Shown piece after piece: positions 36,207-45,930 of a stretch of DNA of 64,000 nt; the stretch's first letter is position 1, and every line of letters begins with the position of its first letter. The notes beneath the pieces were generated by a model. The model saw only the letters and a program-made list of their open reading frames with translations. It had not been told where the DNA came from and did not search any database. The position numbers and the translations under genes are program-made. Source of the DNA: Candidatus Nanopelagicales bacterium (GTDB lineage: Bacteria; Actinomycetota; Actinomycetes; S36-B12); contig JAGYKV010000009.1 in NCBI GenBank assembly GCA_018401415.1, positions 174,656 through 238,655 of the forward strand, given 5' to 3'.

Positions 36207-36232
36207 GTGCCCGAGGTTATCGGTGACGACCG

Positions 36233-37045
36233 CTAGTTGAGTGCGATGGTCTCGACGGTGGCCAATTCCGGCCCGAGGAATCTTTGACCAAACTCAACGA
36301 AATCAGCGGGTTCACCGGTGACCATGAATTGATATGAGGGCCTGGGTGAATCGACCGGCGCAAGGGCATTGTGAGCGACGAGCACCCGGTACAGATCCTT
36401 CGCGGTTTCATCTGCGCTACTCACCAACGTGACTCGCTCCCCCAAAACATAGGAAATAGGACCGGTCAACAGCGGATAGTGAGTGCAGCCCAGTACAACC
36501 GTGTCAACGTCTGAATCACGAATTACATCGAGATACTGGTGGGCGACTTCCAAAGCTTGATCCCCCGTGGTGATGCCCCTCTCCACGAGTTCCACGAAAA
36601 GTGGGCATGCGACAGATGTGAGTACTACCTCTGGGGCGGCGGCGAAGGCATCGTTGTAAGCCTGTGAGTTGATCGTTGCTTCGGTGCCAATGACCGCGAC
36701 TTGGCCATTGCGGGTTGCAGCTGCCGCTCGCCGTGCCGCGGGGTGAATAACCTCAATTACCGGAATGGAATAACGCTCACGAGCATCCCGCAATGTTGCG
36801 GCACTCGCCGAATTACACGCAATGACGAGAGCCTTCACTCCCGTCTCCACAAGTAAATCCATGATCTCCAGGGAATACGCCCGAACCTCCGCGAGAGGTC
36901 GAGGACCATAGGGTCCGCGGGCCGTGTCGCCGATATAGCGCAAGGATTCGTGGGGTAGTAAATCAATAATTGAACGGGCCACCGTCAGCCCACCGAATCC
37001 GGAGTCAAAAACTCCAATCGGCGCTTGATTGTCAGGGGTGGTCAT
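36233..37045 (-). CDS. murI: Glutamate racemase
   Basis: The 270-residue enzyme makes D-glutamate for peptidoglycan. It has [12 protein letters not shown] and the two catalytic cysteines in VIACNSASA and [10 protein letters not shown]. Length and N-terminus ([16 protein letters not shown]) are standard. It begins 5 bases after the SbtB-like gene stops, so it may be co-transcribed with the bicarbonate-uptake genes. Confidence 0.92.
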   Translation of the reverse strand: MTTPDNQAPIGVFDSGFGGLTVARSIIDLLPHESLRYIGDTARGPYGPRPLAEVRAYSLEIMDLLVETGVKALVIACNSASAATLRDARERYSIPVIEVIHPAARRAAAATRNGQVAVIGTEATINSQAYNDAFAAAPEVVLTSVACPLFVELVERGITTGDQALEVAHQYLDVIRDSDVDTVVLGCTHYPLLTGPISYVLGERVTLVSSADETAKDLYRVLVAHNALAPVDSPRPSYQFMVTGEPADFVEFGQRFLGPELATVETIALN

Positions 37046-37050
37046 GATGA

Positions 37051-37365
37051 TCAGCCGTGGCTTTCGTTACCAAGGTAACGATCCGCACGTGATACCTGCA
37101 CCTTGGACTGCCATGCGGTAACGGCATAGTTACTGAAATACGAATCCTTCAACATTGTCCAGACGCGTTCAACTGTGTGTGGGTCGGCAAGAATCTCCAC
37201 GCGAATATTCCCACCCTCAACCTCACTGACCCTGCGATTTCGAGGTCCTTCTCCCTGAGCAGCGGTCATGGTCCACCCGGTCACTCCTGCAATCTTCAGA
37301 TCATTGATCAGGCGCTCTTTAAGAATTGATTCGGTCACAATCGTAAGAAGGTCTATTTCATGCAT
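37051..37365 (-). CDS. sbtB: PII-like regulatory protein SbtB
   Basis: This 104-residue PII-fold protein ([29 protein letters not shown]-loop region [11 protein letters not shown]) lies directly downstream of an SbtA bicarbonate transporter. In cyanobacteria SbtB binds adenine nucleotides, including cAMP, and gates SbtA. The usual C-terminal Cys-containing R-loop is absent. The start has a strong RBS, GGAGGAGG. Its neighbour makes SbtB more likely than a GlnB-type nitrogen regulator. Confidence 0.82.
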   Translation of the reverse strand: MHEIDLLTIVTESILKERLINDLKIAGVTGWTMTAAQGEGPRNRRVSEVEGGNIRVEILADPHTVERVWTMLKDSYFSNYAVTAWQSKVQVSRADRYLGNESHG

Positions 37366-37407
37366 GACGAACCTCCTCCGGGCGCAGGCGTACGGTGAAC
37401 GAAAAAC

Positions 37408-38505
37408 TCATAGGAACCAGTTTTCCAGAGCTTGCGCTACAAGGTAATAGATGGGAATGCCGACAATCAGGTTAAACGGGAAAGTAATTCCTAAGCTACT
37501 GGTCAGAGTGATGCTGGGGTTTGCCGTTGGCAGGGCGAGTCTTACGGCCGCAGGTGCCGCAATATACGAAGCACTCGCGCATAAAACACCCAAGATCATG
37601 GCGCCCCCCATGGATAGACCAGCCAAGTACCCACTGATGATTCCTAAGGTTCCCGCAAATACGGGGAAGACGACCGCGAAAACAATGAGTCCGACACCTG
37701 CGGTCCGAATGTCGGAGAGGCGCCGTCCGGCCAGGACCCCCATTTCCAGCAGGAATAGGGCCAAGACACCGGTGAACAGTCCGCCGAAGAATGGTTCGAC
37801 CTGTTCATAACCTTGAACGCCGGTGAGGAATCCAATCGCCAAACCACCGAATAAAATCAGGACGGATTTTCCGAGTATCACTTCGCGGATCCAGTCCCGG
37901 GAGATCGAATCCCGCGAATTTGAATCCCGCGAGTTAGCACCCTCCACCTGTGATCGCGTTGATGCGTACTTCTTGGCAAGGAGAAGACCGACAATAATTC
38001 CAGGAATCTCAAGTACCGTCAGTAAGGTCGGCATAAAGCCTTCATAGTTCACATCGAGTGAATCAAGGAAGACAAGCGCTGCGGTAAAAGTCACTAAGGA
38101 CGTAGATCCATAATGGGCGGCCATGGCGCCGCGATCAATTCCATCTAGTCGGGTCATCCATTTCAACACCACAAATACCAATATCGGAATCACTATGCCC
38201 AAGGCAATGGCCACAACAATGGGAAGCAGTACATCGGCCGGCTCGGAGGCTCTCAGCGCAACGCCACCCTTCAGCCCAATGGCAAACAGAAGGTAGATCG
38301 CGGTCGCTTGATACACCGGATCCGGTAGGCGGAGATCCGCCTTGAGCCGAACAGAGATCACACCGAGGAGAAAAACAAGGACCGGGACGGAGAGGACATT
38401 GGACGTCGCCATGCTCAGTGAGGTGCCGAAATCCACATTGGAATCGTATTGGACGGTGGAATTTAGCTCCCCGACACCCAAGAGGGACGATATCCGTGTT
38501 TTCAT
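37408..38505 (-). CDS. sbtA: Sodium-dependent bicarbonate transporter SbtA family
   Basis: This membrane protein of about 365 residues or slightly fewer has about 10 helices in two inverted halves, as in the SbtA (DUF897) family (YLLFAIGLKGGVALR; AAHYGSTSLVTFTAALVFL; PGIIVGLLLAKKY; CASASYIAAPAAVRLALPTANPSI). Between the halves is a linker with three tandem SRDxx units encoded by a 15-bp repeat. The SbtB-like gene follows after 42 bases, giving an sbtAB operon. The ATG at 38505 gives a long, poorly conserved N-terminus; a later GTG may be the real start. Confidence 0.85.
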   Translation of the reverse strand: MKTRISSLLGVGELNSTVQYDSNVDFGTSLSMATSNVLSVPVLVFLLGVISVRLKADLRLPDPVYQATAIYLLFAIGLKGGVALRASEPADVLLPIVVAIALGIVIPILVFVVLKWMTRLDGIDRGAMAAHYGSTSLVTFTAALVFLDSLDVNYEGFMPTLLTVLEIPGIIVGLLLAKKYASTRSQVEGANSRDSNSRDSISRDWIREVILGKSVLILFGGLAIGFLTGVQGYEQVEPFFGGLFTGVLALFLLEMGVLAGRRLSDIRTAGVGLIVFAVVFPVFAGTLGIISGYLAGLSMGGAMILGVLCASASYIAAPAAVRLALPTANPSITLTSSLGITFPFNLIVGIPIYYLVAQALENWFL

Positions 38506-38563
38506 ACACGAGAAGGACTAATCTGCTGCTGCACAGAGAGTGCAGCAATTAAGGAGTTATCTA

Positions 38564-38977
38564 ATGTCCACCACAGGAACAATGCGCCGGCCATTCGGTG
38601 TGACCCTGGTCATGATTGTGATCGCGATCGCCGCAATTCTCAACTTGGTTCTAGGAACGCTTCTGGTCTTCTCCGTTTTCGGCGATAACCCCACTTTCAC
38701 CGATCCCTTTGGGGAAACGCGTGAAATCGGGGGCGGCTGGTTGGTTTTCAACGGAATCATCACATTCATACTCGGTCTCCTTTACCTTTGGCTGATCAAA
38801 ATGACAGCTATTGGTTCGGCAACCGCTCAAGTGATTATCCAAATGCTTTCGGTGATCAACATTGTGTTCGCGATTTTCAACCTGCCTTATGGCTGGTACA
38901 CAATTCTGTTGAGCACAATCATTCTGCTTTTGGTCAGCAGTGCCCGGGCGACCATGTGGTTCCGCCAAACCAATTAG
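38564..38977 (+). CDS. Small four-helix membrane protein of unknown function
   Basis: This 137-residue protein begins at MSTTGTMRRPFGVTLVMIVIA, preceded by AAGGAG; the in-frame ATG at 38540 has no RBS. It has four hydrophobic segments, two of them in VIQMLSVINIVFAIFNL and WYTILLSTIILLLV. It resembles actinobacterial membrane proteins annotated only as hypothetical. It is divergent from sbtA, with 58 bases between the starts. Confidence 0.7.
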   Translation: MSTTGTMRRPFGVTLVMIVIAIAAILNLVLGTLLVFSVFGDNPTFTDPFGETREIGGGWLVFNGIITFILGLLYLWLIKMTAIGSATAQVIIQMLSVINIVFAIFNLPYGWYTILLSTIILLLVSSARATMWFRQTN

Positions 38978-38994
38978 TGGTGGGCTGCAGTACC

Positions 38995-39267
38995 TCAGTT
39001 TGTGAATGGATCGGCGATCAAGAAGGTGAGCTCCTCACCGGCCTTGATCGCCGTTTCCATTCCTTGTTCACTCTTAATATTTCGGACTCCTTCACGCGGC
39101 ACTCCGAGATAAGCACTCACGTGTCGGCGAATGCCACTGGAGTCAAGGAGAGCCTCACGAAGTTCGGAGTCCTCCATTAACTGCAGTGCCTCGGCGACGG
39201 TGTTCGCACCCTCTACTGCAACGCAGGTTGGCTCACTGGAATTTCTCAAAAAGATACTAATCTTCAT
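38995..39267 (-). CDS. MoaD/ThiS-like ubiquitin-fold protein lacking the C-terminal diglycine
   Basis: This 90-residue protein (KISIFLRNSSEPTCVAVEG; IKAGEELTFLIADPFTN) fits the beta-grasp sulfur-carrier pattern. It ends in PFTN rather than GG, so it cannot be adenylated like MoaD. It overlaps the DUF2017 gene by 11 bases; the start at 39267 is taken from MKISIFLR. The role is unknown. Confidence 0.6.
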   Translation of the reverse strand: MKISIFLRNSSEPTCVAVEGANTVAEALQLMEDSELREALLDSSGIRRHVSAYLGVPREGVRNIKSEQGMETAIKAGEELTFLIADPFTN

Positions 39268-39793
39268 GCAGGAATCCTTTCTCAATCAACATCTCCTGCA
39301 CCCAGGTCAGCCAACCGTATAAATCAAATAGGGCAGAGCGAGGATCGTTGTCATCTAACTCCTGATTCTCCAGTGACTGCGTGATTTCTAGCCTTGTTCC
39401 CAAAGCAAGCCGAAGATCATTAAGGAATCCCACCATGTCGTTCCACTGTTCATTCATTAATTGCAGTTCAAGGCCTTCGGAAATAATCTGCAACACCCGG
39501 TCAGCTCGCTCCACACTTGCGTCTCGCAGTGAACGTTCAGTGAAGCGACGAAATTCCAGGCTCGCTTCTGGGTCGTCGGGATAGGCGTCGGGATACAACC
39601 GGCTCAGGACGGGATCCGTTGGCTTGGTTGCATGCATGTCGATTCCCACCATTTGGGCAAGTGGATCTGAATCAATTTCAGATGTATCAGGCGTTGTGAG
39701 ATTCAGGAGTTGGGCAGCCAAATCCTGAAGTATTCGGACTTCGATCTCTTCCATGACAATATGGACACCCTTGTCACTGCGGTCAATTTCCAT
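39257..39793 (-). CDS. DUF2017 family protein, ClpS partner gene
   Basis: This protein of about 178 residues, starting at MEIDRSDKGVHIVMEEIEVRIL, is mostly helical (MRDCxx-type motifs absent; VERADRVLQIISEGLELQLMNEQWNDMVGFLNDLR). DUF2017 is actinobacterial and is conserved next to clpS. It begins after clpS ends (39808), in the same direction. Function is unknown, but a link to Clp proteolysis is suggested by gene order. Confidence 0.82.
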   Translation of the reverse strand: MEIDRSDKGVHIVMEEIEVRILQDLAAQLLNLTTPDTSEIDSDPLAQMVGIDMHATKPTDPVLSRLYPDAYPDDPEASLEFRRFTERSLRDASVERADRVLQIISEGLELQLMNEQWNDMVGFLNDLRLALGTRLEITQSLENQELDDNDPRSALFDLYGWLTWVQEMLIEKGFLHED

Positions 39794-39807
39794 GGCTACC
39801 CATTGTT

Positions 39808-40098
39808 TTAATCTTTGGCCAATGTGGCCCAAAGCCCATAAGAATGCATTGCGGCGACATCGCGCTCCATTTCCTCCCGCGTACCGGTGGAGACCACTGC
39901 TCTTCCTTCATTGTGAACAAGGAGCATGAGTTGAGCGGCCTTTTCCTTGGAGTATTTGAAATAGTTGATAAAAACATAGGTGACATAGGACATGAGATTA
40001 ATGGGGTCATCCCACACCGTTGTATTCCACGGCCGGTCGGTTTCCGTGTCAAACTCCCAATCAACCGTGGGTAACGTCTCGGTTGGGATAGATGTCAC
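39808..40098 (-). CDS. clpS: ATP-dependent Clp protease adaptor ClpS
   Basis: This adaptor of about 96 residues delivers N-degron substrates to ClpAP/ClpCP. It has the core [38 protein letters not shown] and [13 protein letters not shown] chose the GTG at 40098 ([12 protein letters not shown]); an ATG 10 codons upstream would add Cys-rich residues that overlap a direct repeat in the promoter. Confidence 0.88.
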   Translation of the reverse strand: MTSIPTETLPTVDWEFDTETDRPWNTTVWDDPINLMSYVTYVFINYFKYSKEKAAQLMLLVHNEGRAVVSTGTREEMERDVAAMHSYGLWATLAKD

Positions 40099-40130
40099 AT
40101 GAACATTCTTACATGAACATTGTTGCATGC
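40098..40130. promoter_or_regulatory. Tandem ACATGAACATT repeats at the clpS start
   Basis: ACATGAACATT occurs twice, 14 bases apart, directly upstream of the clpS GTG, followed by a looser TTGCATG. Direct repeats at a promoter may be an operator, though I cannot name the regulator. Confidence 0.3.
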
Positions 40131-40211
40131 GGAATTGGTGCCCTCGGCGGGGCATAAATCGAAGTGGCAAAGAAAGTTCGTTCGGGTGAAAGCATGAACT
40201 AGAGTTCTCAC

Positions 40212-41945
40212 ATGGTCTTCACCCCGAGCCGGATTCCCCCGGCCGCACCCGATTTACCCGAGCCAGAGATTCTTGCTCGCATTCGGGAATCGGTAATCGG
40301 CGACGATCAGGTCATGCACAGTCCATTTGGACCACGGCGGGTCACATACGCCGATTACACCGCCAGTGGACGGGCGGTTGAATTCATTGAAAACTTTATT
40401 CACGAGGAAGTACTTCCCCGCTATGCCAATACCCACACAGAATCAAGTGGCACCGGATTACAAACCACTCGACTACGCGAAGACGCAAGGCGAATCATTA
40501 AGGATTCCGTCAATGGCACAGAGGACACGTGCGTCATCTTTTGTGGGTCCGGTTCAACAAGCGCCATTAATAAGCTCATTGGAATTTTGAATCTACGCAT
40601 TCCGGCAGACCTCGACCAGCGGTACCATCTCAGTGATCACATTCCCCCGTCCGAACGGCCGGTTGTTTTCATTGGCCCATATGAGCACCACAGCAATGAA
40701 CTCCCATGGCGCGAATCGATAGCGGATATTGTCACCATTCGCGAGGACTCCAATGGCCAAATTGACTGCGAACAACTAGAGCAGGAACTCATTCGTTACC
40801 AAGATCGCCCCACGCGAATCGCGTCTTTCAGCGCGGCGAGCAATGTCACTGGGATTCTCTCGGACACTCACGCCATTACCCAGTTGGTGCACAAATATGG
40901 CGCATTAGCATTTTGGGATTTTGCCGCCGCAGCTCCCTATGTGGACATTGAGATGAACCCAAGGTGTTCTGATCACCCGAGTGCCTACAAGGACGCAATT
41001 TTTCTCTCTCCACACAAATTTATCGGTGGTCCGGGGACACCAGGCGTGCTCATCATTCGAAAGGAACTTCTCACTAACTCGGTGCCGGATGTCGTGGGTG
41101 GCGGCACGGTTGCTTATGTAAACGCCGAAGAACACTCGTATCTCAGCGATCCCGAGCACCGAGAGGAAGGTGGAACACCCGCCATCATTGAAGCGATTCG
41201 TGCTGGGCTGGTTTTCCAACTCAAAAATGCGGTAGGCGTCGAAACAATCCGGGCCCGCGAAAGCGACCTGGTGCGCCGAGCTATTGCGAGTTGGAACACC
41301 CACCCTAATATTCATATTTTAGGAAACCTGGACGCCGATCGCCTGAGCATTGTTTCCTTCGTAATTCGCAAACCCGGCGGCATGTATCTGCACCACAACT
41401 TCGTGGTGGCGGTACTCAATGATCTCTTTGGAATCCAATCGCGTGGCGGCTGCTCCTGTGCCGGGCCGTATGGGCATCGATTACTGGGGATTGACCTGGA
41501 TACCTCGCATGAGTACGAGCGCGAAATAAGCACGGGATGCGAAGGAATAAAGCCGGGCTGGATTCGGGTTAACTTCAATTACTTTATCTCTGAGCCGGTT
41601 TTCACTTACATCATTCAGGCAATCGGAATGGTCGCTGAACATGGCTGGAAGCTTTTGCCGTTCTACCGCTTTGACGCCACTTCTGGTCGCTGGCATCACC
41701 GGGAAGGTGCGGTGGAACCACCATTACGTCTGTCCATGCTGACCTACTCGGATTCTGGGGAATTGGTTTACCCAAAGAAGCACGACCAAGCACCTGAATC
41801 GGAGCTGGTGAGTTACCTGCAATACGCGTCAGCACTGGCTGACTCACTTCCCGATCCCACCCTGGTTGACACGGAAACCGGTATGAGTGCCGATTTCGAC
41901 CTACTGCGTTGGTTTGATCTTTCCGCTACTTCACTCGAACGGTGA
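40212..41945 (+). CDS. Class-V aminotransferase-fold PLP protein (cysteine-desulfurase-like), long form
   Basis: This 577-residue PLP protein has the class-V fold. The substrate and PLP contacts are in [15 protein letters not shown]. The Schiff-base Lys is in [16 protein letters not shown] possible catalytic Cys is in [12 protein letters not shown]. It is 150-200 residues longer than ordinary NifS/SufS, mainly at the C-terminus, so it may have another substrate. It stands alone, divergent from clpS; no Fe-S assembly genes are nearby. Confidence 0.82.
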   Translation: MVFTPSRIPPAAPDLPEPEILARIRESVIGDDQVMHSPFGPRRVTYADYTASGRAVEFIENFIHEEVLPRYANTHTESSGTGLQTTRLREDARRIIKDSVNGTEDTCVIFCGSGSTSAINKLIGILNLRIPADLDQRYHLSDHIPPSERPVVFIGPYEHHSNELPWRESIADIVTIREDSNGQIDCEQLEQELIRYQDRPTRIASFSAASNVTGILSDTHAITQLVHKYGALAFWDFAAAAPYVDIEMNPRCSDHPSAYKDAIFLSPHKFIGGPGTPGVLIIRKELLTNSVPDVVGGGTVAYVNAEEHSYLSDPEHREEGGTPAIIEAIRAGLVFQLKNAVGVETIRARESDLVRRAIASWNTHPNIHILGNLDADRLSIVSFVIRKPGGMYLHHNFVVAVLNDLFGIQSRGGCSCAGPYGHRLLGIDLDTSHEYEREISTGCEGIKPGWIRVNFNYFISEPVFTYIIQAIGMVAEHGWKLLPFYRFDATSGRWHHREGAVEPPLRLSMLTYSDSGELVYPKKHDQAPESELVSYLQYASALADSLPDPTLVDTETGMSADFDLLRWFDLSATSLER

Positions 41946-43746
41946 ATTCATTAGATACCCCAGCCAGAACTCCGCGTGCGGCTCGTGTCACTAGCCGGTA
42001 GGTATATTTTCCTCGCGAATTAGGAGCGCGGTCCTTGATCACAGCTCGACCATTAGCGCCCGTGCGAGCTACGGACGAACGCTTCCACGAACCATTTTTC
42101 TGGCGGATTTGCAGGACAACTTTCTGGCCCTGAATTCCCGGCCGAGAGATAGCCCGGACTTTCACCGTGCCACCTTTTGCTACCTTTTTCGTTTTTAGAA
42201 TTGCAGACACGGTTGGCGCAATATTGATGGTGAATTCATTTGAGATCACTTCAGGTGTTGCTTCTGTGGCCCTTATGACAACACGGAATTTTCCGCCGGT
42301 ATTGAGATCAATAGGAAATCCAACCGCGCCATCGGGGCCCGTTGTGCCGGTTGCAATATCTGACCATGACTCACCGGCACCCTGCTGTAATACGGCCGGT
42401 GCTCCGATAATCGGAACGCCATTGAGTTGACCCGAAGCAGTCACAACGGAAGGTTGACCTGTGACGAATACTTCTGGTGCCTGTACAGCAACTTCTGGAA
42501 CCGCTGGAGCAAGTGATTGTGCATAAGCCCGAATCAACGGCCATTGCTCAGGATTATCTCCGCCAATAGTCCAGAAGGCGGCGCCCTTGATACCGAATTC
42601 CCCACCAAGCTGGGTGCGAGCCAATATTCCCTGGGGACCAACGAACCACATAATTTTAGATGCAGTGCATGTTTGACTAGCACCAGCAGAGTCTGTCCAG
42701 GTTATCTGCCTTTGATACTCGAAATAACTTTCTTTTCGGACATCGTCCCAGACAGGTTGCCCACCTTGGCTGGCAATAAACGCTGGGATATCAGCATCTG
42801 TCATGGAACCGCGGGCTGTCAGTGAATTGAAGGCAGCTTTTTCAGCACCCGAGCTTGATGAACTTGGGCAGGTTCCGGTGAGCTTGAATGCGCCACCGGG
42901 TTTCTTCTGCGTCCAGAATCGGCCGTAGGTGGGTACGCCAATCTGCAACTTCTGAGGGTCCATGACAGAAGCGGAGTACTGCACAATGCTGCGCACCCAG
43001 TTATACGGAGCAATCGGGCCGGCCACCGAGAAGCTGTAGTCGTACGCCATGATGCGAATTAGATCCACAAATGGTGCAATGCCATCCATGTTGTACACGT
43101 AATAGCCGTTATTCCCGCCACATGTGCCACTCATGGAACACGGTGGCGGAATTGTCACAGACAATTTTTTTCCTTGGGCACGTAATGCCTCACCCAACTG
43201 TTGAACGAAAGCCGTCCAGTTGGGTCGAGTGGAATCCCACGTGGCTCGTCCATCTGAGAATGCGAACTTTTCGTAGTCAAGGTCAATGCCGTCGTAATTA
43301 TTTGACACCACAAGGTTGACGATTTCATTGACATGCGCGGTGCGTTTCGCCGGATCGGCGAGCACACTGGCCATTCGTTTGGCCGGGGCTGCATCCGCGA
43401 TCGCGGGCAGAATTGTGATGCCCGCACCCCTTAATTGACCCACCGCCCAGGCCGCATTTGTCGAAGCCGAACCAAAATTGGAATTGAACGCAATCTTGAC
43501 ATTTGCTCCACTAGTTCCGGTCGCCGAATACCAAAACGGTGAGACATCGGAAATCAGATCAGCATTGTTAACAGCGTTATTGACCCCCACCGGAATTTTC
43601 TGGGAGGACATCCAATAGGGAATCCATCCGCTGACAATTTTGACCGGAGGGTTGTTAGCCTGAACCGGCGCAGCGGTCAGGCCAATGAGGAGTGCTGCAC
43701 TGGCGGCGGCGGCAACAAGGGAACGAATAATGGCGGGGGAAGGCAC
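41926..43746 (-). CDS. Secreted glycoside hydrolase family 18-like protein with C-terminal Ig-like domains
   Basis: This protein of about 606 residues has a signal peptide (LVAAAASAALLIGLTAAPVQA). The GH18 barrel has the catalytic DGxDxDxE motif as YDGIDLDYEKF. The C-terminal 170 residues hold beta-sandwich repeats (VSGQ-type ASGQLNGVPIIGAPAVLQQG; KGGTVKVRAISRPGIQGQKVVLQIRQ). Related enzymes cut chitin or peptidoglycan-like glycans. The start is uncertain: ATG at 43773 or GTG at 43746. It converges on the aminotransferase gene with a 20-base overlap. Confidence 0.85.
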   Translation of the reverse strand: MPSPAIIRSLVAAAASAALLIGLTAAPVQANNPPVKIVSGWIPYWMSSQKIPVGVNNAVNNADLISDVSPFWYSATGTSGANVKIAFNSNFGSASTNAAWAVGQLRGAGITILPAIADAAPAKRMASVLADPAKRTAHVNEIVNLVVSNNYDGIDLDYEKFAFSDGRATWDSTRPNWTAFVQQLGEALRAQGKKLSVTIPPPCSMSGTCGGNNGYYVYNMDGIAPFVDLIRIMAYDYSFSVAGPIAPYNWVRSIVQYSASVMDPQKLQIGVPTYGRFWTQKKPGGAFKLTGTCPSSSSSGAEKAAFNSLTARGSMTDADIPAFIASQGGQPVWDDVRKESYFEYQRQITWTDSAGASQTCTASKIMWFVGPQGILARTQLGGEFGIKGAAFWTIGGDNPEQWPLIRAYAQSLAPAVPEVAVQAPEVFVTGQPSVVTASGQLNGVPIIGAPAVLQQGAGESWSDIATGTTGPDGAVGFPIDLNTGGKFRVVIRATEATPEVISNEFTINIAPTVSAILKTKKVAKGGTVKVRAISRPGIQGQKVVLQIRQKNGSWKRSSVARTGANGRAVIKDRAPNSRGKYTYRLVTRAARGVLAGVSNEFTVRVK

Positions 43747-43802
43747 ACCCCATTGTGCGTCAGAGACGCCCAAGGCTCAAATCGTGAACCAGTATGGGCG
43801 TG

Positions 43803-44453
43803 TCACCTGAGTAATCGACTGATTTCGCCCGCAGCTCTGGCCACTCGCTGGCCGAATTCAGCCTCGGGAATTTCCCGGGAGGAAATAATGCCAACACTGG
43901 CCTCTAGCCCGGTTAGCCCAACGAGAGCAACGGCGATGCCATTGGTGCCACTATCCATGCTGGTGACCACCCACTGGGGATCAAGTGGTCTGCCGCCGGC
44001 GGTTCGGGCGGCCAAAATTGCTCTTCCGCCGGCACTTGCCTCCAGAGGGGTTCTCGTTCCGATTCGCAGTGTCACGTGTAAATCCGAGCGATGAGGTTCA
44101 GCCACCACGGCGACAAGACCATCGGTGCCATCGGCAATCAGTAGGTACGAGGTGCAGCCGACCGCCTCGGCCAACATCCGCAATGTCGGTGCGGAGGAAT
44201 CGCGCACCAGAGGTTGTACAACTCGAGCAAGAGACAATACGCCCAGCCCCAATCTGCATCGACCGTCCGGTGATCGGCGGATCAGACTGTGACTTTCCAA
44301 TGTGACCACGAGTCGGTACACAACCGTTCGGCCGATATCAAGTGCGTTACCAAGTTCGGTGACGGTCAAACCTTCTGGATGCTCGGCCAAAACCTCCAGA
44401 ACGCGAAGTCCGCGATCCAGGGTCTGCGAGGTTTCAGCCGGCACAGGTATCAC
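43803..44453 (-). CDS. IclR-family transcriptional regulator
   Basis: The 216-residue regulator has an N-terminal winged helix (LRVLEVLAEHPEGLTVTELGNAL; GRTVVYRLVVTLESHSL) and a C-terminal IclR effector-binding domain (RMLAEAVGCTSYLLIADGTDGLVAVV). It is slightly short for the family. The target is not evident, since the neighbours are a GH18 gene and a HdeD gene that is separated by a terminator. Confidence 0.88.
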   Translation of the reverse strand: MIPVPAETSQTLDRGLRVLEVLAEHPEGLTVTELGNALDIGRTVVYRLVVTLESHSLIRRSPDGRCRLGLGVLSLARVVQPLVRDSSAPTLRMLAEAVGCTSYLLIADGTDGLVAVVAEPHRSDLHVTLRIGTRTPLEASAGGRAILAARTAGGRPLDPQWVVTSMDSGTNGIAVALVGLTGLEASVGIISSREIPEAEFGQRVARAAGEISRLLR

Positions 44454-44476
44454 CTAACCATTGCGAGGAGGCAATG

Positions 44477-44508
44477 AAAAGCGCCCTCCCCTGCGGGAAG
44501 GCACTTTT
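44477..44508. terminator. Bidirectional rho-independent terminator
   Basis: The stem GCGCCCTCCC / GGGAAGGCAC (8 of 10 pairs) has a CTGC loop, with AAAA on one side and TTTT on the other. It ends the hdeD-like transcript ahead of the IclR gene. Confidence 0.75.
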
Positions 44509-44517
44509 CCTCAACAG

Positions 44518-45090
44518 CTATGCCAACGACTTGGTGCGGTTTCGCACCATGAACGCTGCAATGATTTCGTAAATACCAATGATGACCAACCAGATTCCAA
44601 TCACCCAAGCTAGCGTCACAATGGACACAGCTGGCCATACCAGAATCACAACACCACCGATTAACATGATGACGCCAAAGAAAATATTCCAGCCTCGTCC
44701 GTCCTTGGCATCGAATCCAAGGAAAAGGCTTGCAAACCCACGGAACAGGAATGCGATACCAACAAAAATAACGAGGATTTCAACTGCGTGAAAAGCGCTA
44801 CGAATAGCGAAAATACCAAGGATGACCGAAAGGACACCTGTAATGATCAAAAGCACTCGCGTTCCACCGGTTAATCCCGAGGCAAATGAACGCACAATTT
44901 CAAAAATGCCCGAGATGATCAGGTAGATCGCAAAAAGAATTGCCACCACAACAATCGTTTTTCCTGGCCAGATAAGCGCGACAATTCCAACACCCACGCT
45001 GATGAGTCCGCCGAGCAGCAGTAACCACCAGGCGCGGCCAACAGCCGAGAGGAAGTCGTTGTCGACTTCAGCATCAATTTGGCTTGACAT
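44518..45090 (-). CDS. HdeD/DUF308-family membrane protein
   Basis: This protein of about 190 residues has six helices in three repeated pairs (GRAWWLLLLGGLISVGVGIVALIWPG; IVRSFASGLTG; FFGVIMLIGGVVILVWP), the HdeD pattern linked to acid and envelope stress. I chose the ATG at 45090 (MSSQIDAEV), which has GGAGG upstream. It is monocistronic. Confidence 0.82.
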   Translation of the reverse strand: MSSQIDAEVDNDFLSAVGRAWWLLLLGGLISVGVGIVALIWPGKTIVVVAILFAIYLIISGIFEIVRSFASGLTGGTRVLLIITGVLSVILGIFAIRSAFHAVEILVIFVGIAFLFRGFASLFLGFDAKDGRGWNIFFGVIMLIGGVVILVWPAVSIVTLAWVIGIWLVIIGIYEIIAAFMVRNRTKSLA

Positions 45091-45189
45091 GTAAACCTCC
45101 AGATAGGGGAAATAACAACGCAATACTAGAACCGCTGAAGGGGCGAATCGGGCTTATTGCCTTTCGACACGCATTAGAGGATTAGCTCA

Positions 45190-45930
45190 TTAGACAACTC
45201 GTGAGAGAAATGCTTGAGTCTCTGGCCTCGAAGCACTACCAAACAGCACACCGGGGTTACCCTGCTCCCACACAATGCCATCTTTAAGAAAGCAGACGTT
45301 GTCGGCAATCTCACGAGCGAAATTCATTTCATGGGTAGCCATAACGATCGTTAATCCACCAGCACGCAACTCTCGTACCGCGTCAAGCACTTCACCAACA
45401 AGCATTGGATCGAGGGCAGAGGTGATTTCATCGAACAGCATGATGTCAGGTTTCATTGCAAGAGCGCGAACAATCGCCACCCGCTGCGCTTGGCCGCCAG
45501 ATAGCCGATCAGGGTAATCCACCGCCTTTGATTCGAGGCCGAATCGAGTCAGCAATTCAAGCCCAAAACTCGTTGCTTCACTCTTGGACTTCTTCAATAC
45601 TTTGGTTGGACCGAGAATAATATTCTCGATCACTTTCATATGAGGGAAGAGGTTGTAGGACTGGAAAACTATTCCCACCCTTCGGCGAACTGCGTCCAAG
45701 TCTGTGTTGAACGCCGTTACATCGAGGTCGCCATCAATGGTGATTGATCCTGAATCCACTGTTTCCAATCCATTGATACAACGCAACAGAGTTGATTTCC
45801 CAGAACCTGAAGCCCCGATCAGAACGGTCGCGGTGTGGGGAAGCACCTCGAGTGAAATGCCCCGCAGAACAGGATGTTCATCAAAGGACTTCCATACGGA
45901 GTCAACACGCAGGTACGGATCAGAGGTCAT
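45190..45930 (-). CDS. Polar amino-acid ABC transporter ATP-binding protein
   Basis: The 246-residue ATPase has Walker A GASGSGKSTLLRC, signature LSGGQAQRVAIVRAL, Walker B DIMLFDEITSALD and a switch His in MATHEMNF. It powers an importer with the permease (4-base overlap) and the binding protein. The family is GlnQ/GltL-like; the exact amino acid is unknown. Confidence 0.9.
   Translation of the reverse strand: MTSDPYLRVDSVWKSFDEHPVLRGISLEVLPHTATVLIGASGSGKSTLLRCINGLETVDSGSITIDGDLDVTAFNTDLDAVRRRVGIVFQSYNLFPHMKVIENIILGPTKVLKKSKSEATSFGLELLTRFGLESKAVDYPDRLSGGQAQRVAIVRALAMKPDIMLFDEITSALDPMLVGEVLDAVRELRAGGLTIVMATHEMNFAREIADNVCFLKDGIVWEQGNPGVLFGSASRPETQAFLSRVV

Noticed and set aside
37900..37936. 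Short direct repeats in sbtA as a CRISPR or satellite
   Set aside because: The repeat unit is coding, in frame, and only about three units long; it encodes the SRDxx linker.
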